A model generated the notes under the pieces. That model ran no database searches. It was not told the DNA's origin and saw nothing but the letters and a program-made list of their open reading frames with translations. Of a stretch of 64,000 nt of DNA, positions 1-11,000 are shown piece by piece. Made by a program: the position numbers and the translations under genes. How positions within the stretch are numbered: the first letter of the stretch is position 1; each line of letters starts with the position of its first letter. Origin of the DNA: Phalacrocorax aristotelis (taxonomy: Eukaryota > Chordata > Aves > Suliformes > Phalacrocoracidae); contig NC_134281.1 in assembly GCF_949628215.1 (NCBI RefSeq), positions 43,110,512 through 43,174,511 of the forward strand. The letters run 5' to 3'.

Positions 1-423
1 CTCCCTGTCCCAGACTCAGCTTTGAGGGACCCTCTCTTGGCGTTTAAAATTGGCACAAAACCAGGTTGGAGCATGCAAACCCAACAGGCATAGCATGGCA
101 TCCTAGTGGTTGTTTTTCCCTGAAAACAGTTCAAACCCTGCTTCAGCAGCTCTGTGCTAATGGTAGTGTGTGCCAGTACCCTGGGCTGGAGATGGGAGGG
201 AACGTCCTTGGGGAAAGGATGTCGTGGCATATAATGTCCAACCTCCAGCAGGATGCTGGAGGTGATGGGGGAGCTGGGGACCCAAGGACAGCCTTAGCAT
301 CACCATGAGTGAAAAGTAGGTGAGGTATCACCCCAACCTCACAACTGTTGCTCTCACAGAGAATGTGGTTTTGACTGAGACTTTAAAGAAAAAAAGAGTT
401 GTATTTCATTTCGTTTTCTCTAG
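1..423 (+). other. Intron 3 (partial) of the first CYP2J gene
   Basis: Non-coding sequence that ends in a polypyrimidine stretch and an AG acceptor at 422-423, directly before exon 4 of the P450 gene. I looked for exon 3, which carries the C-helix WxxxR motif, and did not find it here. Exons 1-3 must therefore lie upstream of the window. The short open frames in this stretch show no family resemblance. Confidence 0.75.
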
Positions 424-3400
424 GACAGCCATTTGACCCTCATTACAAAATTAATAGTGCTGTTTCAAACATCATCTGTTCCATAACTTTTGGGAACCGC
501 TTTGACTACCATGACAACCATTTCCAGGAATTGCTGCACTCGCTGGCTGAAACGCTGCTGCTCATTGGAAGTTTCTGGGGCCAGGTAAAGCCAGTCAGAT
601 GCTCTTCTAGCTTCAGCTGCATGTAAGAGCTCAGAAACTGGAGTTTCTAAGGCACTGATGTAATCTGCTTTTCCCTGCAGAAAAAGAGTCATGTTATAAG
701 GGAAATGGCCACAAGTATTGTTTTACACTAGACTGGGTTTATACACAAAATCCATCAGGAAAGCAAGGAAGCAAGTTAAAATTATTGAGGCACACTGCAG
801 GATTGTAAAACCAATCTTATGCCTGACATAACTGAAAAGCAATGGAAAAATCTTAAAAATATCTATGTTTCTACAAAAAGAAGAGTCAATTATTAGCACT
901 CTCAGTGAAAATTCCCTTCTTTTCCCTCACCCCTTTCCCAACCAGTTTCTCAAATAACTTTTATTTATGACAAAACTGTCTGACATTCCAGGTTTATAAC
1001 AAAAGTAAGTGGATTTGGGGACAGACTGCACATAGCTTCTGCATGGCCCCACAACATGGGCCAGATGGATCTCTGTCTCTTCCATGGACCCCAGCACTAA
1101 GGGGCTCCTCTGCATCCACACTGATTTGTGACTCCGGTGGCCACCTTACATTAGGTAATAGCTTTGGTCACACAACATTAGAGAACTTTATCAGCGGACA
1201 ATATCCGGCCAATTCTTATCTTGTTTGTACTTGTTTACATCTTCATAACTAAATGACCTAAACTGATAATTTTCCTGGTAGCAAGCAGAACCAATAGATT
1301 ATGCTATCATCTCAACTGTGATACCTGCTTTTTTTTTTAACTCAGGAAATGCTCTTTTGCTGTTTGATTTCTCACCAGTTGTATAATGCTTTTCCTTTGG
1401 TCATGAGATGGCTGCCAGGACCCTTTAGGAAAATCTTCAGGCACTGGGAGAAACTTCAATATTTTGTGAAGGGCGTGATCGCAAAGCACAAGGAGGATTT
1501 GGACCACTCTGAGGCAGGAGATTATATTGACTGTTACCTGAAGGAAATAGAAAAGGTAAGAGGGAAATACCTAAAGTCACCTAAAGCTTAAACCAAGAAA
1601 TGAGCAGATAAGGCTCAAGGCTGTTCTGTCAGAGGAGCCCATGCCTCCTGCATTGCCTTCTCCTCCCTACCTCTTCCACGTCAAAATTTTAGCAACAGCA
1701 AGAGCCTGATCACTTTGAAAACACACAAATCTTTTTTTCATTTGGAAGTATTTACCCTTTGTCTTCTTCCATTTTTCATTCTGTCATGTGGCGTATGTGT
1801 TCCTCAGGGAATGTGTTCACGTTCCTATGAGAGCTCACAGGCCTGTGTTTTCTATTGTGAAACCTCATGTTTAAAAACACTACCTGCTTTCAAAAGTTGC
1901 TCTACAGCAAGCAGGGTATCTTTCAAAGCATTCTGCAGGGCTTGTAATTCAATGAAAGTAAGGGGTAGAAATTTCCAAGTCCAGGAGTGATGAACAATAA
2001 AATGGCAGCAGGACTTGACTTATGGATGGATGGTTTTGGATTGGGTTCTTGAAAGCATATCCTCCTTAATAAGAGTTTTCATTGCCTTGCTTTTCCCCAA
2101 GTTTAAGGGTGACACCAGCTCATATTTCCATGAGGAAAACCTGCTGTGCTCCACCCTGGACCTGTTCTTAACTGGGACTGAGACGACGGCAACTGCCATC
2201 CGCTGGGCTCTGCTCTACATGGCTGCATACCCCCACATTCAGGGTAGGGCCACCGATGGGCCCTTCATTTAGCCCAAAACCAGATAAGTGAAACTCAGAA
2301 AACAGAGTTATTTCCAGCTTTACCACATGTTGGACATGCCCACCCCACAGTTTTCTTACTGAGAACCTTTTGAGCATAGGTCTTTTTTTTTTTTCTCTCT
2401 TGCCATAGAGAAAGTGCAGCTCGAAATCGACACAGTGGTGGGTCAGTCCCGCCAGCCCACCATGGCTGACAAGGAGAACATGCCATATACCAGCGCGGTG
2501 CTGAGCGAGGTCCTGCGGATGGGCAACGTCGTGCCACTGGGGGTGCCCAGGATGTCCACCAGCGACACCACACTGGCCGGCTTCCACCTGCCCAAAGTAT
2601 GTGGATACCACCAGCCCTCCCATTGCCCCACCAGAGCAAGGTCTTCATGGCCCAAGTCCCAAATCTCATCTGAAGGGGAATCAATCAGCAGGGTCTTATG
2701 GAGATATCACAGTTATATTGAAAATACAAGCCCTCCTGACAGACACTGTAGGGCTTTTATGGGTCTCACCTCCTTATGGAGGAGAATCGTGAGAGCCTAC
2801 AGTGTTGGTCATAATTTTCAGTTTTACAAGGTTTATACCTTAAATGTTACACAAGACACCCTCCAGGTATTATGGCAATAAAGGGCCAAGAAACACAGGA
2901 AAACAAACAGTTTGGTTTTGTTAATTCCACAGAGGATTAAAAATCATCTGTTAAAAGTAGCACATGATAAAAGCCAGGTAATAGGCATTGATGCATACAC
3001 ATTGCTCTGGCATTATGAAAGCAAACATGAGATTTAGATATATCTAGTCTCTTCCATCTGTATGATTGGTTGCATCAAGGAAAATTAAAAATAAAAAAAA
3101 TCTGGGCATTCTGCTCCACACTGATTAAAATATTTTTTCTTTTTCCGATGGAGGATGTGGAGATAATCCAGATCAGGTTTTTTTAAAAAAGCACAATAAA
3201 GTGGATCGATTGAAAATTATTTGGTTAGATTGCTTCAAATTCCTGTGGGTACACAATGTTATAAATTCAAAGATGGTTTATATTAACATCACCAGTGGCA
3301 GCAGTACAAGGTATGATCAACACTATGGTGATAGATAGGGGAGCACAGAAGTGAACAATCTTGTAGACTTTCACCCTCATTTAATTACAGAGCTTAGGAA

Positions 3401-4315
3401 TAAACATTTTGCCCCTAAAAAAATGTAGTTTATGTTGTGTGTGGAACAGAGCTAATAATAAACTAGTCTGACAACACATCGTCTCTTCTCTGTCGCGTAA
3501 TCACCCGTTTTCTCCACCTCTTGCAGGACACCACCCTGATGACCAGCCTGACTTCGATAATGTTTGACAAAAATGTGTGGGAGACTCCAGACACCTTTAA
3601 TCCTGAACATTTCCTGGAAAACGGCCAGTACAGGAGGCGGGAGGCTTTTCTGCCCTTCTCTGCAGGTAGGATGATGGATGGGAAAATGGTTTTCCTTTCT
3701 GCAATGCTTTTCTTTTTCCCCCAAGACACCCCCTCCAGAGTGGGGGTACTGATCCTTGTCCAGCTTTCAGCCCATGCCCAGCATTTCCCATAGTGAAAAT
3801 CCCTGTCACAGTTAATACTGACTGCTCAGAGCAGGAGGGAAATCAATTTGTTATCACAGGATAAAAAAATAAGGTTTTTTCCTCTTGTGCAAGCTGCATA
3901 AATGGGTTTTTTTCAGCAAGTTTCCCCTCTTTGTCTATCCAAACAGTCGGCATGGTTTGCTCAGCAGTAAACTTCTGGGGAAGATTTCTGCAAAATGTGT
4001 GGGTGAACATTGCCACCTAACCTTTCAAGGAAGAAAAGCTCCCGCAGCCTGAACAAGGCAGTGCATGAGAGAGGAGCCTGAGAGGTGGTTGAAGTTCGCT
4101 CGGGACTTGGTGGGATTATTTTTGCTCCTTTTCCAGGCAAGCGGGCTTGTCCCGGGGAGCAGCTTGCCAGGACGGAGCTCTTCATCTTCTTCACAGCCCT
4201 TCTGCAGAAGTTCACCTTCCAGGTGCCAGCAGCTGCCACGCTGACCTTCGCCTTCACACTGAGCCTCACACGCTGTCCTAAGCCCTTCCAGATCTGTGCG
4301 CTGCCTCGTGACTGA
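424..4315 (+). CDS. CYP2J: Cytochrome P450 family 2 subfamily J, partial (exons 4-9), candidate CYP2J19
   Basis: Haem-thiolate monooxygenase of the CYP2J group, which uses NADPH-P450 reductase at the ER membrane to oxidise fatty acids, xenobiotics or, in avian CYP2J19, carotenoids. Exons read by hand: 424-584, 1379-1555, 2102-2243, 2409-2596, 3527-3665 and 4137-4315. All introns are GT-AG and the phases match the second gene. The window holds 327 complete codons plus the stop TGA at 4313. Visible motifs are I-helix TGTETT (exon 6), K-helix ExxR as EVLR (exon 7), a PERF-like FNPEHF (exon 8) and the haem loop FSAGKRACPG, split across exons 8 and 9, with the cysteine ligand in exon 9. No frameshift or premature stop is seen. 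The first I-helix position is Thr where Ala or Gly is usual. The assignment to CYP2J19 rests only on gene order (distal to HOOK1) and is tentative; the CYP2J family call is secure. Confidence 0.93.
2102..2243 (+). other. Exon 6 of the first CYP2J gene (I-helix)
   Basis: This 142-bp exon reads from FKGDTSS to AAYPHIQ and holds the oxygen-activating I-helix. It is six bases (two codons) longer than exon 6 of the second gene. The difference lies in the loop just before EENL. The first residue of the usual A/G-G-x-E-T-T motif is Thr (TGTETT). Confidence 0.9.
4137..4315 (+). other. Terminal coding exon 9 of the first CYP2J gene (haem ligand)
   Basis: The exon follows a TTCCAG acceptor and completes the split glycine codon of the haem loop, giving [19 protein letters not shown]. 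The invariant cysteine lies in ACPG. The exon ends in ALPRD followed by TGA, one codon longer than the second gene, which ends in VPR. Confidence 0.92.
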
Positions 4316-5153
4316 GGCCGGCGTGGGGGCCGCCCTGCACTCCTCCACTCACTGGCTTCAGCCCTCCACAAGCCTGGAAAGTGCCCCTTCTCCTATCCAA
4401 CCCATAGATTTTCGGCCAAAATGATGAGCCACAGATGTCTAGCACCCACCAATGGGTGGCAGAGGGAAAAGCAGGAGGACCAAATCCTGTATACTGCAAA
4501 AAGGACAGCCCATGAGCCTTCTCCATTCACCTCCTGCCTCCTCCTCTATATCAGTTTCACAAAATGCATGAATGTAAAAGCATTATTACTTAATTTCTGC
4601 CATTAGCACCTCCCAGGAAGGTGTCTGCCAGCTGCAAAACCATGGGCACAGTTGGGTCCATGGTGGCTCTTCCAAAGGGGGTATGTCCACCACCCAGACA
4701 CCATTTAGCAACCCCTAAATCCAAATATTGTAGCACCCTCAATGGCCATGGGCTATGTTTTCCAAGGTCTCCCTGGTCAGTGAGGGCAGCTGACCTTGGA
4801 TGTACAAGTTCTGAGTCCACACCTCAGCACCAGTTTGGACTTCCAGGTGGCCATGGACGGTCCTCAGGCTCAGGTAGCCTCAGCCTCGGTTTGGTGTGCA
4901 TTCCTCACACCACCACGTTGCTGTATTGCAAGGGAAATATCCTTGCAGCAGGAGCATGTAGTTTTTCAATCTTATACGTGTATGGAAGTTTTAATTAGGA
5001 GGCTACAGGGTGTTAGGAGCAGCTTCTACTGTAGGCCAATCCAAGTGGGATGGCATGAGGAACCATGCCTCCAGGCTGCAAATGGCTATAAAAGTGCAGT
5101 ACTGCAGTTGTACGAGCAGGAAAAGTTTATCAACAAAGATTTGTGGTAATAAA
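4316..5153 (+). other. Probable 3' UTR of the first CYP2J gene
   Basis: The stretch runs from the stop codon to the first good AATAAA on the plus strand, at 5148-5153. The open frames inside it are short and show no family resemblance. The extent is inferred from the signal alone; transcript data could place the end earlier or later. Confidence 0.5.
5148..5153 (+). terminator. Candidate poly(A) signal AATAAA, first CYP2J gene
   Basis: Canonical AATAAA about 835 bp after the stop codon and in the right orientation. Similar hexamers farther on (near 6488 and 6769) are alternatives. An AATAAA near 2877 lies inside intron 7 and is less likely to be used. Confidence 0.45.
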
Positions 5154-7847
5154 ATACACAACGGGAAAGAAAAGTTGCAAAAATATAATTGCATGGCATT
5201 GCTTAGGAGTAGTTTAGCTGAAGCCCAACAGAGTAAGAAACAGCAGAGAGTGTCAGAAGGGTCATGCCTGTGGTGGCCTGCCTCTGGCTGGCAGGAAGGA
5301 AAAGGTGGCATGGAGGCTTTGTGGTGGGAAGTCACAAGCTCACCGACTTCCCTTCCACTTCTGGTAAAGATTTGTGGCCACGCATGAAGGGCATGTCCAT
5401 AGCGTATGGGCCAAGGAGGTGGGTCAGGGGCATGGCGCTGCCTGTGATGGAGACACTGCTTCTGCCCATACTAGGGTCACTCTGGAAAACAGTTAATTAC
5501 GTATGCAACTTGTAGAGAATTTTCCATTTATGGGACCAACTATTACTGCTTAGAAATGCTGCCTCCTGTGTGCTTTTCTTTGGAATATAGCCACAGCAAA
5601 GACTGGGGTTATTTTCCTGGGTTTTTTTTCTTCTCACCTTTCATAAATGGCTTTTATATGAGCACCCATGTAGGATACTGAAGAGTTAACAGGAAAAAAG
5701 GATTAAATCAAGTTTCATTTCCACTGGCTTTAGCCTCCATCTCCAGCAATAACTGCTTTGCTGCATTATAAAGCAATCACCATGCAGTGGCAGATTTATG
5801 CCACATGGGAGAGTCCTTTGCATGTCACATCCCTGCCATGCCAGGCACACAGGGATTTTGTCGATGAGTTGTCCTTCGAACTGATCACTTTAATCCTATT
5901 GCATTTTTAATTAATGTTTTGCGGTTACAGGCTCCTGTGGTTGGTTTGTTGTTTTTTTTTTAATTTCTAAAAGAGAAAACATAAAAGATCTGTGAACGTA
6001 TTTTCATGTATGAAGTTTTCAAAGCCATTTGGGACTTGACACTAGTTTCTTGCCATTTTTCTGTTCACTCTGGTTTAGGTCTGACCTCTGGTATGTGGCT
6101 ACAGCTTGTATTATTTGCACAGGCTTAGCAAACAAATGTTGATCTCTTCCCTCTTCCATTTCAAACTTGCCTTTCCCTGTTACTTTAGGGTTTTCTTTCC
6201 TACTCATAGAGACAACAAATGATTGAAGTTGTCTTCTTTTTCTTCTTTTTCTTTTAAATCAGTTGGGGAAAAAACAAAAAAAAAAACAACCCACAACCCG
6301 TTTTTAAATGTAATGATTCCATACCACAAAGGCAGGAGGCATAAATTTGTTTGTTTTTTGAGTGGAACATCTCATGTCAATGAAGGGGAGCACATGTGCC
6401 TCCGCAGGTTCATGCCTAAGTGTGCTTAAAAGCCAGAGGTAAAAAGACTCTCCTCGAAAACAGTTTTTCCTCCCCTTTAAGTTCCACAATAAAACAGTGA
6501 TTTAACTTTTCAAATCTCTCAAGTGTAAAGGTTATGCAGCAGCTTTGCTCTCACACATATGGCATTGCTCCAGAGGCACTGTTGCATCTCTGTGCCTTGT
6601 CTTCGGCACTGGACAACCCCAACAGACACAACTGATGTCCCCAAAAGTGAGAAGACGAACCCAAATCGTCCCCCAGAGCATGAGGTGGCAGATGACGACT
6701 GCAAACAGCCACAGCAGAGCTGCATGGTGCAATTGCAAACTGCTGCTGCAAATGCCCCTGCTTCTTTCACAATAAAACATAACACATACATCAAAATTCA
6801 GTGTGGTGTACGTGCATGATCAACTACCTGTCTCAGAGCCACTCTTAGATAGGAAAATTTGACACAGCCTGTTACCAGCTGCCACTGAAGGGCCACAGCC
6901 TGCAGAGCTGGGCATCTGCTTTGGCTTTTCAGCAGCTGCCTTAGCTTTGTCAGGCTCTGGGCAAGGCTTCAGCACAGGCTACGGACTCAAAGGCCAAAGC
7001 AGGCCGGAAGGGAGGGCTTGGGGCAGGGCCAACCTCATGGCTGGAGCAGGTAGCTCTGCTTGCACTTGTCCGGTGGAGATCAGAAAATTATTGTGCTTAG
7101 AAACTGCTGCAGATCCTGGACGGCTCTGTGCTTCCAGCCCACATCACCCTGACACACCGAAACCACAACCCATGAGTCAGATGGTTTGTGAAAGATTTAT
7201 GCAGCCTTATCTCAGATGTCCCCACTGACCTGGGGCTTGGTCTGGACTCTTCATACCAGTGAACAAGCTTCTGCAAGTGAGGAAAGTGCAAGGCACTCAG
7301 AGTGACTGGAGCCTCCCCTGCACCGTGAAGCCGACCCCGGGACGTGGCACGGTGAGGGCACCACAGGGAGGAGAGAGCGGGGCTTGCACCGAGCCATGGG
7401 CTTGTGGAAATGGCATGGTGAGGCTGCCAGAAGGTTTTAATCCCAGCTCTGCAAAGCTCATTTCTGTCCTTTAGACCAGGACATGGATCACTGGGGTTTT
7501 GTAAAACAGTGGTGGGAGGCAGGAAGTGAAAGGGGGAGCTGGGGGTGTTTTGGTTTGTATTTTGTGTTTGGCTTTGTGGTTTTTTTAATGAGGTCAGATA
7601 AATGCATGAGTTTAATTGAGGGGTTTAATCAAACAGTCCTTGTTGCAACCTGGGAAAGCTGGAGTCCCAGTGCAGCCTCCAGGCCAGGTCAGCAAAAGCT
7701 GCTCCATGCTGTCTTGTGTTTGTGCCCACAGGTGCACCAGCACGTTGCCCATCTCCCCTGTCCCTGGGGGCTTTGGTGGTGCCCTGTGAGCTTGACCTGC
7801 CCTGACCTACTGCAGGACACATCCGTGCAGACCCCCACCATCCGCCC
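5154..7847. other. Intergenic DNA between the two CYP2J genes, with the promoter of the second
   Basis: About 2.7 kb with no exon that I can support. It must hold the promoter and 5' UTR of the downstream P450 gene. I see no convincing TATA box or CpG island, and the transcription start cannot be placed by eye. I recognise no transposable element here. Confidence 0.55.
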
Positions 7848-8036
7848 ATGCTGCGCTTCCTCTGGGAGAGCATCTCCTTGCAGATGCTTCTTATCTTCCT
7901 CATTGTCTTCCTGCTCGTCGCCGACCACATGAAGCACAGAAAGCCAAAACACTTCCCTCCCAGCCCCTTCTCCCTCCCCTTTGTCGGGCACATCCACCTG
8001 TTGAACTTCAGCAATCCCCAAATTACGGTGCAGAAG
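7848..8036 (+). other. First coding exon of the second CYP2J gene (membrane anchor)
   Basis: Encodes 63 residues: start Met, a leucine-, isoleucine- and phenylalanine-rich anchor helix, the basic halt-transfer patch MKHRKPK and the proline-rich hinge. The donor is AAG|GTATGG at 8037. The base three before the ATG is C, so the initiation context is not strong. A second in-frame Met is residue 13, but starting there would remove part of the anchor. Confidence 0.88.
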
Positions 8037-11000
8037 GTATGGGGGTCGTGGGCATGATGGGGAAGGGGTCGGAGGGGATTGTGGCTATGCAACCTTTGCA
8101 GCATGGGGAGAGGGTTAACCCAAACTCCATGGCCCATGAGGACTTGGAGGAGCTCACCCTGGGGTAGGCAGGAGGTTTGCCCTCGGGCGGTAGCAACATG
8201 GATGAAGTTAACACCAACTCCTGATCAGTGATTAGGGAAAAGAGGAAAGAAAAAAGACCGTACACAGACAAGCAGACACTTCTGCAAACGCCCTGTCTCC
8301 CCTCCTGCTCTCAGCTTCCCCTATTTTCACCCGTGTCTCCTGCCAGGGCTGTCCCTGTCTCAACAGACACTTTCATTGCAAATGAAACCCCTTTTATTTA
8401 TTTCCCCTGCCTCCCAGCTTACTGAAAAATATGGGGACATCTTCAGCATGCAGATGGGCAGTACATCATTTGTGTTCGTAAATGGGCTGCGGATGGTTAA
8501 GGAAGTTCTTGTAAACCAAGGGGAAAACTTCATAGATCGCCCTGAAATTCCTCTTGACAGGGATGTCTTCAGCAAGATGGGTGAGTTATCCCTCAGGACA
8601 CGTATCTCAGCTGTAAGGTCAAAGCACTGACCCTGCAGAGGTCCAGGACAGCTGGAGATAAGGCAGAGCCCTGGAGCTTTTTCCACTCAGTGGAGGGACC
8701 TGCCTTGGCTCATGGTGGGGTGTTTCTGACAGGTCTGATCTCCTCCAGTGGGCATTTATGGAAGCAGCAGAGGAGGTTCACCTTGACCACCCTCCGAAAC
8801 TTTGGCTTGGGGAAGAGGACCCTGGAGGAGCGCATCCAGGAGGAGTGCCGATGCCTTGTGGATGTGTTCGGGGATGAGCAGGGTGAGTGCCATGGCCCTC
8901 ATAAGCTGTGCTGAAGGCAGGAACTAGCATGGTCCATTATAATTTCACTCATGATTCACTGCAGGCTGAAAAATACCTCGCCTTGCAAGTGATGCTAGTA
9001 CCCTGCCAGCATCCCAGCTCCCTTTTACAGGTGTTTGGCCTTTAAACTGGCCGGTCCATGCAGCTAGGTAACACCCAAAGCATTATTCATAGCCCACCTT
9101 CAGCCTACTGCTCTCTTGGAGATCTCTAGAAAATCCCGTGTGTGTGTAAACACTGAGTTTTCCAATTAATTCAAATGACGTCTGCTCTTCTGCAGACCTT
9201 GCTTTCCAAAGTCAACAAACATCTCTGTAATCTGATTGAACTGGGACCGCTGGAGCTGCCCAGCCAAGCTTGGCCAGCTTGTGAGGGCCGCAAGGCATCC
9301 TGGGAGAGCAGTGACACAGGCGGGTACCCATCAGGGGCCACTCATTTCACTCATATTTATGAATAGTTCACCTCTGACAACTTTGTTTACTTCTCCTTGT
9401 CCATGAAGACTGGAAGAGACTTGATCATTCCCTTTTCCTTCTCCAGGGAAACCTTTCAACCCTCACTTTAAAATCAATAATGCTGTTTCAAACATCATCT
9501 GCTCCATCACCTTTGGCAATCGGTTTGACTACCACGATGAGGAGTTCCAAAGGCTGCTGCAGCTGATGGATGAGACGGTTAGCCTCCATGGGACCATCAT
9601 GAGCCAGGTACAGCCCTCATGACACCAACATGGACAGTGTGCAGCTTTGCAGGGCTATAGTTTCTTCTGTGAAGTCAACTTTGAAACTTGCAGCATTTTC
9701 ATCACCAAACTTCGTTGTCATTCCCTATTCCTTTGCATAGGGTAGATTTGCCTGTAATTTCTTTCTGCCTTATTTTCACGCTGCGCAATGCTCATGTTGT
9801 TCTCTTTCACCCAACATCACCTTTCCTGCCCATTGACTGCCTACCTGCCTGCTGTAACATCAGGTAATGCACAAGTCACTCCGTGATAGGAATCCCAATC
9901 CCTTGTAATGCTCATCTGGAGCTGAGCTATTTCCACCAACTCCAGCAGTTTAGTAGGCATGGTATTGCAGGCTCCTCCAGTTGTGATAACAGAAGGGTTT
10001 TTTCAGTCCTTCATTCAATTTGCCTTTCTCTTTTTGTGTCCAAAGCTGTACAATTCTTTCCCATCTATAATAAAGTTCCTCCCCGGATCCCACCAAACCA
10101 TTTTTAAAAACTGGAGGTTGTTGAAAAGTTTTGTGAAAGAGAAGATCAGCAAACACAAGGAGGACTGGAACCCCTCAGAGAGCCGGGACTTCATTGACAG
10201 CTACCTGCAGGAGATAGCCAAGGTCAGCAGCCCAGAGCAAACCCTTCTGCAGCAGGGCTTAGAAATCAGGAGGGACAAGAAATGACCCCAAATTCTCCAT
10301 CTGAACTGCTTGTGTGGCCATTTATGAGCTTAGGATGGACATCAGGTTCAGAGCCAGTGGGATGGAGGTGCAGGGGGCCAGCAGCTGCTGCAAAACCCTT
10401 GGGGTTGGCTTTGACTAAGCCTGGTGCCAGGGCAGCCCTCACTGTTCCAGCACTAATGCATCTTTTTTTGTGAAGGACAACGGTGACGGCATCTTCCAGG
10501 AGGAAAACCTCGTGGCGTGCACACTCGACCTGCTGTTTGCCGGGACCGAGACCACTTCCACAACGATCCGCTGGGCTCTGCTGTATATGGCCCTATATCC
10601 GGAAATTCAAGGTACAATTAGCAAAAGGTTGGTGTTTCCTTGGTTTTAGCCCTCACAGCTTCATGAGAGACTAAGAGAAACCCCTGCAGTCACACAGTGG
10701 CTGGTGTCCCACGTTGGTCCTTGGGGGACCCTCACAGCAACCACCTTGCATTGTTCGAAGGGTTTTTTTGCTTGGACCTTAGCTTATCCCTGCTTTTTCC
10801 CACCAGCCCGTGTGCAAGCTGAGATTGACACAGTCATTGGGCAGGCGCGGCAGCCAGCCTTAGAGGACAGGGGCAACATGCCCTATACCAATGCTGTCAT
10901 CCATGAAGTGCAGAGGAAAGCCAACATCATCCCTTTCAACGTGCCAAGACTGACGGTGAAGGACACGGTCTTGGATGGCTTCCACATACCAAAGGTAACC

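Noticed and set aside
7483-7932. 149-codon plus-strand open frame overlapping the start of the second CYP2J gene
   Set aside because: It is in a different frame from P450 exon 1, which has a clear family match and proper splice donor.
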